From positions 1,550,001 to 1,614,000 of the forward strand of contig PQWQ01000011.1 in NCBI GenBank assembly GCA_002943765.1: DNA of 64,000 bases, given 5' to 3'. Below, piece by piece: positions 26,397 to 37,700 of the stretch. The number at the start of each line of letters is the position of its first letter. Positions within the stretch are counted from its first letter, which is position 1. The translations under genes were made by a program, and so were the position numbers. This stretch comes from Psoroptes ovis (lineage: Eukaryota > Arthropoda > Arachnida > Sarcoptiformes > Psoroptidae). Below the pieces are notes generated by a model that was not told where the DNA came from, did not search any database, and was given only the letters and a program-made list of their open reading frames with translations.

Positions 26397-26469
26397 TTTT
26401 TTTTTTCTGATAGGCTTAAAACTTGAACAAAAATCTTAAATTTTTTCAAATTTTTCATTTTATAAGTTT

Positions 26470-27809
26470 TCATATTTCATTTGTTAGCAAAATTTTCAAT
26501 AAATAATAACAAACAAATACATTAACTGAATTACCAAGCAGGCGATAGCATTGTTTACGATGAAATTCGCTTGGAAATTCTAATAATTATGAACGAATTG
26601 AAATTTAAATTCAATTACCAATTTAAAAAATTCAAAAATACATGCCTAAATGACTTGGAAAGCACATAAGATTTGCTATTTCTTTCGGTGTAAACAAACG
26701 TAGTTGTAATTTGCGTAATAATTTCAATATAACTGCTTCATCATCAGTGCTTTGAATTTGGGCAAATATTTCTTCGATCGAATATTCATTGGACATTTTC
26801 AATATTGAACCACAACCTTCAAGACGATGTCCATATGATTTAGTGAAACAATTTGTTTTTTGCGAAATTCGTGGATCAACAATATCAATAATACGATGAT
26901 AACGTAATAATTGTTTGTCTGACAATTTATATTGATTCAAATCATCATCGCTAATATTTTTTTCCAAATAAAAATTAATATTTGTTTCTTTCAAATGAAT
27001 ATCATTCGTATAATATTCAATTTGATCATTTTCATCATTAAATATTGATTGATTTGCATTTATAATTGGGATTTTCGTTGAAATTCGCCCACAATTATTA
27101 TTTATTAATTTATTATTTGATTCATATTTTGCTAATAAATAATATCTTAACCGTGAATTAGGCACACCAAATTGATCGGGTGATAATAAAAATTCATGAA
27201 TATTATATTGGCATTTCTTCAAAGTCGTCATTAATAAATGATGAGCATCAGACGTTTCGAAACCTTTAACATTTTCCAACATTAAATATCGTGGTTTATT
27301 GCTTAACCTATTCGAATACAAAATTTTGAATAATTGAAATATTTTTCTAAAATGAAATAAAATGAGAAAATTAAACACACAAACATTGGTAATAAATTAA
27401 TAACATGTTTAAATGATGAACAACGATTATCTTCGAGATCTAGCTGATTACCAAGTCTTGAAAATGGTTGACATGGTGGTGACATTGTAAGTAAATCTAA
27501 ATTCATTTGATCTAAATCATTTTGGGTTAATTTTTCAATATTTTGTTCTAATAATCGACAATCATTATCATCATGATTGGAATGATTTAATCTATAAACT
27601 TTATTTGCCGATGTATTTATATCGATTGCTGTCAAATGATATTTAATGTTTTTTTCATTGAATAAATCTAGAAAAAAATTGAATTTTTAAAAACCTTAAA
27701 AAGCTCAAAAATCGTTTCAAACAAAAATCAAACCTTTAATTGCAAAATGAAATCCACCAATTCCGCTATAAAGTTCTAGAATATTTAAGGAATTTGATTG
27801 GCGATGCAT
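26470..27809 (-). CDS. TRDMT1: tRNA (cytosine-38-C5) methyltransferase Dnmt2
   Basis: Dnmt2/TRDMT1 methylates C38 of tRNA-Asp and other tRNAs despite its DNA-methyltransferase fold. Exons 27734-27809, 27379-27667, 26642-27307, 26470-26569 (minus strand) give 376 residues (human 391). Motifs seen: LELYSGIGGFHFA (SAM binding), SPPCQPFSRLGNQ with the catalytic cysteine, LENVKGFETSDA, and the C-terminal target-recognition end FTPKEIANLMCFPSHLG then YRLLGNSVNV. The last exon was found only by splicing across a 72-base intron (26570-26641). The exon 2/3 junction has two possible donors (GTGTGT or GTGTTT); the phase requires the second. All catalytic motifs are intact. The gene is divergent from the next gene, with 210 bases between starts. 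Confidence 0.92.
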
Positions 27810-28019
27810 TGAGACTTGCGTAATTATTAATTCAGGAGAAAATCACGATTTTTCTGGCACGTGACAAAATTGAAAAAAAATTAGTGAAAAAGTACTTGGA
27901 TTAAATTCGCGAATTATAATTTTTTCAATATAAAATTGCCATAAGAAATTGGATTATTAGAGGTTGATTTTTAAAAAATTCAAATTATTTTTTTTTTTAA
28001 TTTCCAACCTTTAAAAATA

Positions 28020-29921
28020 ATGAAAAATTCATCAATGAATAGAAGCGTGCCAAATGATAGTTCAAATGAATTTTCAATTGGAAAAACATCTTCAATTTTG
28101 TCCAATCAATCTTCAATTAAAGACACGACCAAGAAATATTTATCATTACAAGATTATTACCGTGAAATCAAATCCTTTTCGCCTTCGACAATTCACGATG
28201 ATCAAATGGAATTTATTATTTATTATATGATTGATCGTGCATTAATTAGACCAATGGGCATTTTTTCTGGCAGAATTTATCGTGTTTATAATGAAATCAA
28301 TCAATATGTTTTGCGTAGAAGCAATGGACAAATTACATGGTATCCATATGTATCGACAAATCCCGCTTTGAAAGCTGATTATTTTTACATTATGGAACAT
28401 ACACCTGCAAAATCTAAATTGTATAATTTACTTATAACAATCGATGGTTCAAATTTTACGGAAATTTTCGTTTATGGTGAAATGTTTGCCGGATTTTCAT
28501 TCCGTTCGGGCAGTGTAGAGTTGAAAGGTCATTTATTCATGACACATATGTATCCGGAACCGAATGTTTGTGCTGTTGAAGATGTGCTAGAATCGGATAT
28601 CCTCATAGAAATCACTGCCGGAACATTGATCGTGTTTATTTGTGACAATAAAGATGTAGTCATATTGCCTGGAGATGATTGTAAAATGCGATTCACCACA
28701 GAAAATGAACAAGTTTTGGAACAATTTCAAAAAACTCAAAAACCATTTTCGAAAATTGTATCATCACCACCTTCGAAAATTGCTCAACAATCAATGGATA
28801 GCACCACTAAAATACAAAGTCCTAAAAAGAAAAATGACTCCCTGTCGGAATTGATAGACCTAATTACTTTACAAAAATCGACCAAAAGCTTGTTAATTAT
28901 TGAAAATGCATTCGATATGGAAACTAAACATATGAATATGTCGCCTAAAATCATGAAATCGGATAAACAAAAAAGTCCATTGAAAAAAGTATCAATTAAA
29001 AAATCAAAAGAATCATTGTCATCGAAAATTAGTGGAAAGCAAATGCGTAAAAGTATAAAACAATTGTTGAAATCAAGAAAAACTGCTGCTTCGAATAAAC
29101 ATTCAGCATCACCTTCCAGTAAAAAATCTAAACCTGCCAAAATTGATTCACCAGTTCGTAAAGATGATAAACATAGAATTGATTCGTCAGAATCATTGCA
29201 TAAAAACCTGTCATCATCAACCATTGACAAAACAACTAAAAATGAAATTAAAAATAAAGAAAAGAGTCCTGAATCTAAAGAAAAAATATCACCACAAAGA
29301 AAATCAACAAGTAGAATGGTGAAAAAACGTCGACGTCGATCGAGAGAGCGAATGGTAAAATTGACTCGATCAAAATTAGCAAATTCAATGTTGAAATCTC
29401 GATCATTATTATCGAATAAATCATCGCTATATCCAATCGATTCAGAGTTATTGAATCGAATAGTTAAAAAAGTATCATCATTGAATAAAGATGATAATAT
29501 TATCGCAAATGAATCAGTGATAAAGTCACCATTCCCTGAAATTGTTGACGAAGAAAAATCTTTGGAAAAATTCAACGAAACAAAATTAATGATCATACAA
29601 AAATTGATTGAAAATCCATCATTATTATCATCATCATCATCGTCGAGGGAAAAAATTCTAAGACAATTAATTAGAATTATTAAATATTTAAAAGATAAAA
29701 ATAATGAACAACAAAGTGAAAATAGCAAGGAATTAGACACAAATTTAAAATTGTTACAAAATCAATTGGAAAATTATGAGAGAATTTTGACCAACAACAG
29801 CAGCAGTAGCAGCAACAACATCAATAATGATCAACAAAAACAGCTACAAATTTTGACTTATTCAATAGTGGAATCGTTGAAAATTCTGAATCAAATAATT
29901 AAGAATAATTTGAAAAGATGA
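28020..29921 (+). CDS. 633-residue protein with N-terminal folded region and long basic S/K-rich tail, unrecognised
   Basis: One uninterrupted frame. Residues about 40-225 look folded and beta-rich (GIFSGRIYRVYNEINQYV; ITAGTLIVFICDNKDVVIL; PGDDCKMRF). The last part has the feel of a cupin strand pattern, and a stretch VLRRSNGQITWYPYV precedes it, but this is too weak for a call. Residues about 240-480 are lysine/serine-rich and probably disordered, with many KSP/SP and RRRR basic clusters (VKKRRRRSRERM) that suggest nuclear localisation and nucleic-acid contact. The end is S/N-rich with leucine heptads. I do not recognise the family. A chromatin or centromere protein is one guess, not evidence. 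Confidence 0.75.
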   Translation: MKNSSMNRSVPNDSSNEFSIGKTSSILSNQSSIKDTTKKYLSLQDYYREIKSFSPSTIHDDQMEFIIYYMIDRALIRPMGIFSGRIYRVYNEINQYVLRRSNGQITWYPYVSTNPALKADYFYIMEHTPAKSKLYNLLITIDGSNFTEIFVYGEMFAGFSFRSGSVELKGHLFMTHMYPEPNVCAVEDVLESDILIEITAGTLIVFICDNKDVVILPGDDCKMRFTTENEQVLEQFQKTQKPFSKIVSSPPSKIAQQSMDSTTKIQSPKKKNDSLSELIDLITLQKSTKSLLIIENAFDMETKHMNMSPKIMKSDKQKSPLKKVSIKKSKESLSSKISGKQMRKSIKQLLKSRKTAASNKHSASPSSKKSKPAKIDSPVRKDDKHRIDSSESLHKNLSSSTIDKTTKNEIKNKEKSPESKEKISPQRKSTSRMVKKRRRRSRERMVKLTRSKLANSMLKSRSLLSNKSSLYPIDSELLNRIVKKVSSLNKDDNIIANESVIKSPFPEIVDEEKSLEKFNETKLMIIQKLIENPSLLSSSSSSREKILRQLIRIIKYLKDKNNEQQSENSKELDTNLKLLQNQLENYERILTNNSSSSSNNINNDQQKQLQILTYSIVESLKILNQIIKNNLKR

Positions 29922-30201
29922 ATTTTTAAAATAAAACTAACCCTTTGATTCAAAATTAATAGGTCAATTTTCATTCATAAAAACTTGAAAAATAAAATTA
30001 TTCGTGGTAAACACATGTGTTTGCTTTCACACATGCTTTCAAACACACATACATTTACCTATTAACCTCTTCTTCTTCTTCTTCTTCGTCTTGTTTTGTT
30101 AACAATTGTAAAATTGTCAAAATAAGAAAAATTGCATTTGATACAAGTAGCAATAGCATAGAAAATAAGAGAGAAAAGCATTGAATGGAAGAAGCAATAT
30201 A

Positions 30202-30282
30202 TTAGACTGTCCGGAAAGTTATGGCCAATTTTCATGAACAACTCTATTCGATTAAGCGGAATGAACTTTTCGGACAGCTTAA
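30202..30282. mobile_element. Miniature mariner-type element, copy 2
   Basis: An 81-base element with inverted ends TTAGACTGTCCGGAAAGTT and AACTTTTCGGACAGCTTAA, flanked by TA (30200-30201, 30283-30284). Ends and length match copy 1, while the centre differs. Confidence 0.75.
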
Positions 30283-30478
30283 TATTTCTATACACACACA
30301 CGGCTATAGTCTCAAACATTCAAAAATCACAAATTGTTCGAGGTATTTTCTCCAATTGTTTATGGCAACAATAACAAAAACGACAACAACAACAGCTACA
30401 GCAAAACAACACATGAATGTTGTGAATACGCATGTTGAACATGTATATGAAAAATAAGCTAAAAAAAATACATTAAAC

Positions 30479-30665
30479 CAGTCATTCTCAACCTTTTTTT
30501 CGCCGCGGCACACTAAAAAAAGGAAAAGCCTTTATTTCCAAAATCTCGCGGCACACCAAGTAAGGGAATAGTAAAGGAATGAGTTAGATTTCCGAAATTT
30601 GGCGGTACATTTTTGGAATCTGGCGGAACACTAAAGTGCCGCGGAACACCGGTTGAGAATGACTG
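30479..30665. mobile_element. Complete hAT-type miniature element with 8-base target duplication
   Basis: A 187-base element with perfect 15-base terminal inverted repeats (CAGTCATTCTCAACC ... GGTTGAGAATGACTG). It is flanked on both sides by the same eight bases, CATTAAAC (30471-30478 and 30666-30673). Inside are about five degenerate copies of a GCGGCACAC motif in both orientations (GCGGCACACTA, GCGGCACACCA, GCGGTACAT, GCGGAACACT, GCGGAACACC). Eight-base duplications and CAG...CTG ends with C/G-rich subterminal repeats are typical of hAT transposons. It has no transposase. Confidence 0.9.
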
Positions 30666-31730
30666 CATTAAACTAAATAAATTGTGAGATATATTTATTT
30701 ATTTATTTCGTTTATTTTCCTTCATCATCATCATCATCATCATCATATAATTCAATGAGCATTTGTGATTTGTTCTATGTAACAGAATGTATTTTCATTC
30801 ATTTTATCAAGTTGAAAATGTGAAGCTTTCATCTTTATTTTTCCATAATCATCAAAAAAACAAGAAAATTATGATGTAATGAATGATGTAAGGAAAAACA
30901 TTGCTTAATCGCAATTGCTTGATCGTAAACAAATGATTTGAATAAGAGAAAAAACATTCAAAGATGTTTTCTTCCAAATACAAAGGTGATTTGTCAATTC
31001 ATCTCATATGCTCCAATGTTTATCATTTTAATGATCCAAATTGTTCAATCCATTCAATCTTTATTTTATCATTTCTCCAATTTTGTAATCAAAGAGTTAA
31101 GACTGAGCATTTGCTCTGATATTTTCTTGTTTTTCCAAGCATTTATTTATTTATTTATACTGATAGACATCACATAAGATGATTAGGCATCATCATCAAT
31201 GTTTTTCGTATGAAAACCATTTCAATTTTTTCAAAAATAATCAACGAAAATACTACGAAGACCTACATTTTCATATAATGTAATATAGTGTATGTGTCTC
31301 ACTGTATACGATGCATCAACGATATTTGTTCAATTTTAAATCGTCGAATTGAATTCAAATTTGAAATTTGAAATAATCTATTTCTTAAGATACGAATCAA
31401 ATCAACAACAAAAGAAACATCGTCGACAACAACTTGAATTGTTTCATTCGAAACTTATTTGAAACTATAGTTTTATAAAACTTTCAAGCAGCAACAAATT
31501 CATTTCCTTAAACAACGAAAAACAACAAAATTGAATTGATTTGAACTTGTGTTTGTTTGTTTGTTGTTGCATGCCATAAATGTTGTATATGCAAGTGGTG
31601 ATATCATAATATCACATATGGTGATTAGTAATGGTGAAAAAATTTTGAAGAAAAATATTGAAAGAAATTGCAACGAAAATATACATCAAACAACCAGCCA
31701 ACCAACAACAACAAATTATCACCAATTATA

Positions 31731-31813
31731 TTAGGCAAGTCCAATAAGTTCTTGCCGATTTTCTTATATAATTACCTACGATATAATTGGCAAAAACTTT
31801 TCAGACAACCTAA
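31731..31813. mobile_element. Miniature mariner-type element, copy 3
   Basis: An 83-base element, left end TTAGGCAAGTCCAATAAGTT then CTTGCCGATTTTC, right end AAAAACTTTTCAGACAACCTAA, flanked by TA (31729-31730, 31814-31815). The inner arms match copy 1 (CTTGCCGATTTTC and ACGATATAA) better than copy 2, so copies 1 and 3 belong to one subfamily. Confidence 0.72.
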
Positions 31814-32469
31814 TAGATTACATGCAAAATTATAGCAACAAGCAAACAAGTAATAATTACTAAGAGCTTTGTCAAGAAATTATAAAACTATTATGATTGT
31901 CATTAGCATTGTGTGATGCATGTTGTCTTGGAAGAAGTAATATAGAAAAATAATTATACAAATGTATTTGATACATAAGTGATATCAAAAAATATTGAAA
32001 ATTGCATAGAAAAAAAAAAAGCTGAGAGACTACGACCACGACAAATATAATGATTGTAATCATTTGCAATTTGATGGATGAACAATTAAATAAGTGAAAA
32101 TTGAAATGAATGAATGAATGAGAAAATATATCAAATAACAACCTAATAACAGCAACAAACAAATAAACAACTTGAGAAAAATATTTTCAAAATAAATAAT
32201 AATGCTGCACACACAAATATATTATCGTTTGTGAGATATTGATAAATTGTAAACACATTTTTGACAACAAATCAACAGCGAAACAACTACAAATTTTCGT
32301 TCATCATTAGTTGAACTGAAAATTGAATGAAAATCTTTCATTAATTGAAATCAAAGACAAGATTATTCAATGATAATTGGAATTTTTAGGTTCATTTTTA
32401 CTTAAATTTGAGCTAAGAAAACATAAAAATTTGTCAAACAATTTTTCCACCCCGTAAAAATCCATAATC

Positions 32470-34031
32470 ATGGATGATAATAATGATTATGATTCGAATA
32501 AAATCAATCGAAAATTTCCAATTAAAATTAATGATTTACAATTGGAAAATAAATTGGAAATAATTAATCATGAAAATAATGATGATAATGATAATGAATT
32601 CGAAATTCAAAATTTGACAACAAAATTTTCATCATCATCATCATCATCAACTTCGAATGATAATCATTTATTAATTAATAATCATCAAATACCAACTACT
32701 AGTCGAATTAATAATGATAATAATCATCATCAACAACAACAACAACAAAATAATGATCATCAAATTTTTAAAAACATATCATCAACAACAACACCATTAT
32801 CATCATTAACATCATCATCATTGATGCCTGTGAATAATACTGCTCCTGTGAATGCTATTGTTGATATATCTATGTCATCACCATCATCATCATCATTGTT
32901 ACAGCCACCACCACCACCATCGCCATCATTATCATCATCCATATCATCTTCACCATCACCATCGTTATCAGCAACACCAATGAAAACATTGTCAAATATT
33001 GTTGTTGAAAAAAATTGCCTTGACACTGACAATGTCGATGATTTTCATCATAATCGCGAACAAATAATCGAATCAACGAATGTTTCGAATAATAGTGATA
33101 ATCAATATGCTCAAGATAAATGTCAAAATTATTCATTATTTCAACCGAAACAAAATAAACAAATACGAACCATTTCGATTGACCAACAACCAAATAATGT
33201 ACTAGAAATTGAACAAATCAATATCGATGATGATGACGATAATTATAATGATATCGAATCAAATAAAAGAAAAAAAACAGGCAATAGGCATCATCGAGTA
33301 AATAACAACAGTGATATTGATGATAATGATGATGATTGCAATCATTATGCTCGTGATAATATTCATCGAATAAATCCTACAACTAATGTTGGCGATGGTG
33401 TACTCGATGAAAGTGGTGTTCGTTCACATAGTTCTAGACGGCAATCACATCATTCATCATCATCATCATCATCATCAAATCAAAATATTGATTATTTATT
33501 GTCATTATTACCACCGAATGATTTACAAATGGAAATGCCATTTGAAGATCCAATACAAATACGTGGTAATGGTAATATTACCCTTTTTGGATTATTCAAT
33601 TGTTATGAATCAACATTTCCAACCGCTTTGCTTGGAAGAGTTTCAAAAGAAGAATTTGAATATACAATTGGTCGCATCAATAATCTGCTGCAACAACAAC
33701 ATTCTACAAATATTAAATTTTTATTACTTGGTTGCCTTTGTTGCTGCTTTTCCCTTGGATGTTCATTATTATGGCCTGGATTTGCATTATCACGACGAAC
33801 GAAAAATTCATTGGAAAAGGTATAAAAATAGATTTTGTTCTTAATGATTTCTTATCATCATTAATTTTTGTTTTAATCCAGCTTTTGGCCATGGAAAATT
33901 CTCGTCTTTATAATAAATTAGGATTAAATTGGCGGCTATCGAAACAACCATCACATACCAATCATTCATTTATGGAATATATTTTAGTTATTGATTTTCT
34001 GCCTAAAATTCACATCTATCAGCCTGATTAA
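32470..34031 (+). CDS. CHIC2: CHIC1/CHIC2-type cysteine-rich hydrophobic protein with long N-terminal extension
   Basis: Exons 32470-33819 and 33882-34031, 499 residues. The last about 150 residues are a close match to the CHIC family: VRG-type GNGNITLFGLFN, FPTALLGRVSKEEF, the palmitoylation and membrane-binding CLCCCFSLGCS, then LLAMENSRLYNKLGLNWRLSK and the end ILVIDFLPKIHIYQPD. Family members sit at the plasma membrane and vesicles through palmitoylated cysteines. Vertebrate CHIC2 is about 165 residues; here roughly 340 residues of S, N, D, P-rich low-complexity sequence precede the domain in the same open frame. Translation could start internally (MEMPFEDPIQIRG lies just before the domain), so the extension needs transcript evidence. 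Confidence 0.9.
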
Positions 34032-34769
34032 ACACCAATAACATTTAGATATTTTAACAGTTTTTTCTCTCCTTTGTAAATCTTGAACCTTATACTGCAC
34101 ACATTAGAATTATGATAAAAATTATGATAATAATTAAAATAATAATCATTTTTGGTGATTTAAAAAATGATGCCTACCTCCTCTATGTCTATTGTTTTGC
34201 TCTCTATTTTATTTTCCTACCAATTAATACTTTGTAATATCATCTACAATATCAATTATGATTATTTTTCCAATCAAAATGTGTTAAAATTTCATATAAA
34301 AATTTAAATTTTTACAAAAAATGTCAAACAATAGTCTCAATCGAACGAAAAAAAAGAGGTGAAAATTTTCAAAATGTACAAATATTTAATATAACACTGA
34401 TTTTAAGCAAAGTCATCAATTTATGAATGCATAATCGATTAATATTTGCTTGATAATGTCTTAGCACAATGATTAAGTACTGAAAGGATTAAATAATACA
34501 GAAAATGTAATGAAAATCTTTGATTGAAAATGAATGAATGAATAAAAATTAGTTGAAATTATATAATTTGATCTGTGTTTAATAGTAACTGTTCCAAAAA
34601 CAACCCATAAGTTACTATGGTAACTTGAATTTTCATTTTTTTTCCTCATGAATTAAACACATAATGAATTGAATGGAACACAAATAAAAACGATGAAACC
34701 AAATAGATTGAGTCATTGAACGATCAGATGAATTGAAATTTGTGGAAATTTTCTGATTTAAAATTTAAA
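34032..34769. other. Intergenic region with CEP290 promoter
   Basis: Holds the CHIC 3' UTR and, near the right end, the X-box at 34611-34624 ahead of CEP290. No coding exon is seen. Confidence 0.5.
34611..34624. promoter_or_regulatory. X-box (RFX/DAF-19 site) upstream of CEP290
   Basis: GTTACTATGGTAAC is an imperfect palindrome that fits the ciliary X-box pattern RYYNYY-AT-RRNRAC at every position. It starts about 160 and ends 146 bases before the CEP290 ATG at 34770, the usual distance. RFX factors drive ciliary genes through this site in worms, flies and vertebrates. Confidence 0.75.
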
Positions 34770-37700
34770 ATGTTTGATATATCAAGAATATCAACAATTG
34801 ATATTCGAACATTGAGCGAAGATGAAACGGATAATTGGTGTAGAAAGCTGTACAAGGTAAGCTCAGATTGTTTAACCCTTAAATATTTACTCATTTTAAA
34901 TTTCAATTCCATTTTCCAGTATCCAATCAATGATATTGAAAAAAATTTAGATAAAAATGATCTGATACAATTGTTTCAATTCACACGTTCGCTACTGAAT
35001 GTTAAACACATACAAACAGATGTACTGTTGGAAGAGCTACAAAATATTGAACAAAAATATGAAGATTTAGAAAATGAATTTGATTCATTGAAAAAACATC
35101 ATAAAAACAATAATGATAATGATGAAGATCAAGATGATGACATTAAATTAGAATTAAAACAACTGAAAGAAAAATGTAATGATCAAGAAAATCAGCTACA
35201 AACACTGACTGAACAACGACAAGAATTGATTGATGAATTGGATAAAAAAGAAAAAGAATTAATCGAATTAAGGATTAGTTCATCGAAAAAGTCAAACAAT
35301 AGCGACTTAATGGATGATGTTTTCGATTCAAATGAAAGAAATGAAATGAAAATTCGTCTCAAAGAAAAAAATGAACAAATTGAACAGTTGCTGGATAAAA
35401 TTTATGATTCTGACCGAATTAATCTTGATCTTGGTGAACAATTAGCTAAAATTCAAGTTGATTTAACTAAATCTGAAAATGAATGTCAATTATTAACAGC
35501 ACGAAGACAAATGCTTGAACAACAAATCAATGAATTGGAAAAATTTAATGAAAATTTATTAAATGAGAAAAAACGTCGAGATCAAGAAATTGCCAACCTT
35601 CGTAATGAGCTTAATCAATTAAAAAACAATCTTATCAAACCATCATCTGAATCATCGGATCCAACATCATTTTATCGACAAATGACCAAAGAAATAGATA
35701 AATTGAATGCATTGATCGAAGTGAAAGATTCAGAAATCAAAGAGCTTCGTGAAATAATTAAAATGTCATCAAGTAAATTATCGAATGGAAATGTAGATCA
35801 ATTAGATGAACATAGAGATCAAATAGAACGTCTTGAAGAAGAGCTAAGTATTTTGAATGAAGGTTTGAAGCAGAAATTTCAAGAAAATCAAGCGAAACTT
35901 CAACAAGATAATGATAATGAAAAGCTAACTGACCAGATTACAATACGTAAGAAAAATCGTAAAATAAGAAATCTTAAAAAACAAATCAAAACACTTGAAT
36001 TGAAATATAATGAGCTGGAACAGGAAACACGTAATAAAGATGAAATATTACAACGACAACGTCAACGTATGTCAATGTTGATCGGTGGTGATGAACGATT
36101 ACGGAAATTATTCGAAGAAAATGTTGTACTGACACGAATGTTACGTTCACGTGAAACTCGTATTGAAAATCTGATCAATCAATTGAATAAACATAATTTA
36201 ACTATTAACGATTCAATGGAATCGGATGATGCTAGCAATAATAGTTTAGCTTCGTTACAAAAACAAGAAACAGAATTATGTGATCAATTGATTGCCATAA
36301 CTGTTGAACGTGATGTATTACAGCGTCATTTAGATGCAATCAAAGCTCATATGGAATCGATTCATAATGAAAATTTGCAATTACAAATGGGAATGAAAGA
36401 AATTTTGGATGGTTTACGACAAACTGATGTAACCACTGATCTTGTTATTGAATGTCCAAGTCTGGAAAAAGTTTGTCGTTTACTTGAAAATCGTTCAATT
36501 TATAATGTTGGTTTGAATAGTGACGTCCAAAATGATGAAAATTTAACACAAATGATCATTCTTAAATCTGAATTAGATCATGTACGTGGACAAAATGAAC
36601 AATTAAGAATTGAATTGAAAAATTTACGCACAGATTTCCTATCGATCATTGATGAATATACACATGATATATTGAATAATTGGACAATGATCGGAACGGA
36701 ACGTTCACCAAATTTGAATGCAACCGATTCAATATCGGTTAAAACTGATTTAGATGAAGAAATTGTTGACGATGATGATGATGATGATGAAGATGACCTA
36801 TTAACGGATACGAAAATTGATGATGACGACGATGATGATGATGAGTTCACCGAGAAAATGGATGAATCAAAATCAACTGAAGGTACAACTTCAAGACCAA
36901 GATCACGAATACAGCGAATCTATCCATCGACAAAAGAAAAGGTTGAAATAAGTGAATTTTCACAGCAAACAACCCCACCAAAATTGATAACGACAGGGAC
37001 TATGATTTGTCCTGAATGCATAGACATTGGATTAGATCCAATATTTTCCAAAGAATCTGAATTAAATGAAGATTCAAAAATTCAAATGGAAAATAAATCA
37101 ACACAAACAACAATTGAATTGATTGAAGATCAAATTGAAAACGAAATCGTTTCCAAAGAAGATCAAACCTTTGAACAAAGTGAATCAAATAAAATCGAAA
37201 AACTCGAAGACAACAACGACGATGATAATGATGATCAATATGTTTTAATGAATGATGCTGAAGTTCAGACCATTTCGGTCCCTTTCAAGTCACAATCAAT
37301 ACAAACCGATGAATGGAAACAACCTTCAATCGAACAATGTGAACAATGTGAAAAACATCTGAACATGTTAAATTCTGTCCGTCGACTTGTTGATCAAGAA
37401 AAACAACAATTCGAATTGCAGGAATCAAAACATTTGGATATGATTGAATCATTGCGTCAAAATCTTTCGGTAAATATTCCATTTAATTGCTTTAAGCAAT
37501 AATTTCTAACATTTTTTCTTTCCGAACAGTTGATTAAAAAAGAATATAAATTAGACATCGATGCACGCAATGAAGAGATCAAAGATTTACGTGATAAAAT
37601 GATTAAAATGTCAAATTCAATACAAACAATGCAAATGGAAAATGAACAAAAACAAAATTCATTTACAGTGATCAAATCGACCAAAAATAGTAATAATGAT

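Larger units (their letters stand above)
29922..32469. other. Transposon-rich intergenic region
   Basis: About 2.5 kb holding two miniature mariner-type elements (30202-30282, 31731-31813), one hAT-type miniature element (30479-30665), a CTT microsatellite (about 30068-30090) and an ATC microsatellite (about 30722-30747). No coding exon of good quality is seen. Confidence 0.6.

Noticed and set aside
28784..29740. 318-residue minus-strand frame opposite the 633-residue protein
   Set aside because: It is an antisense shadow of lysine/serine-rich codons, with no domain and no splice context.
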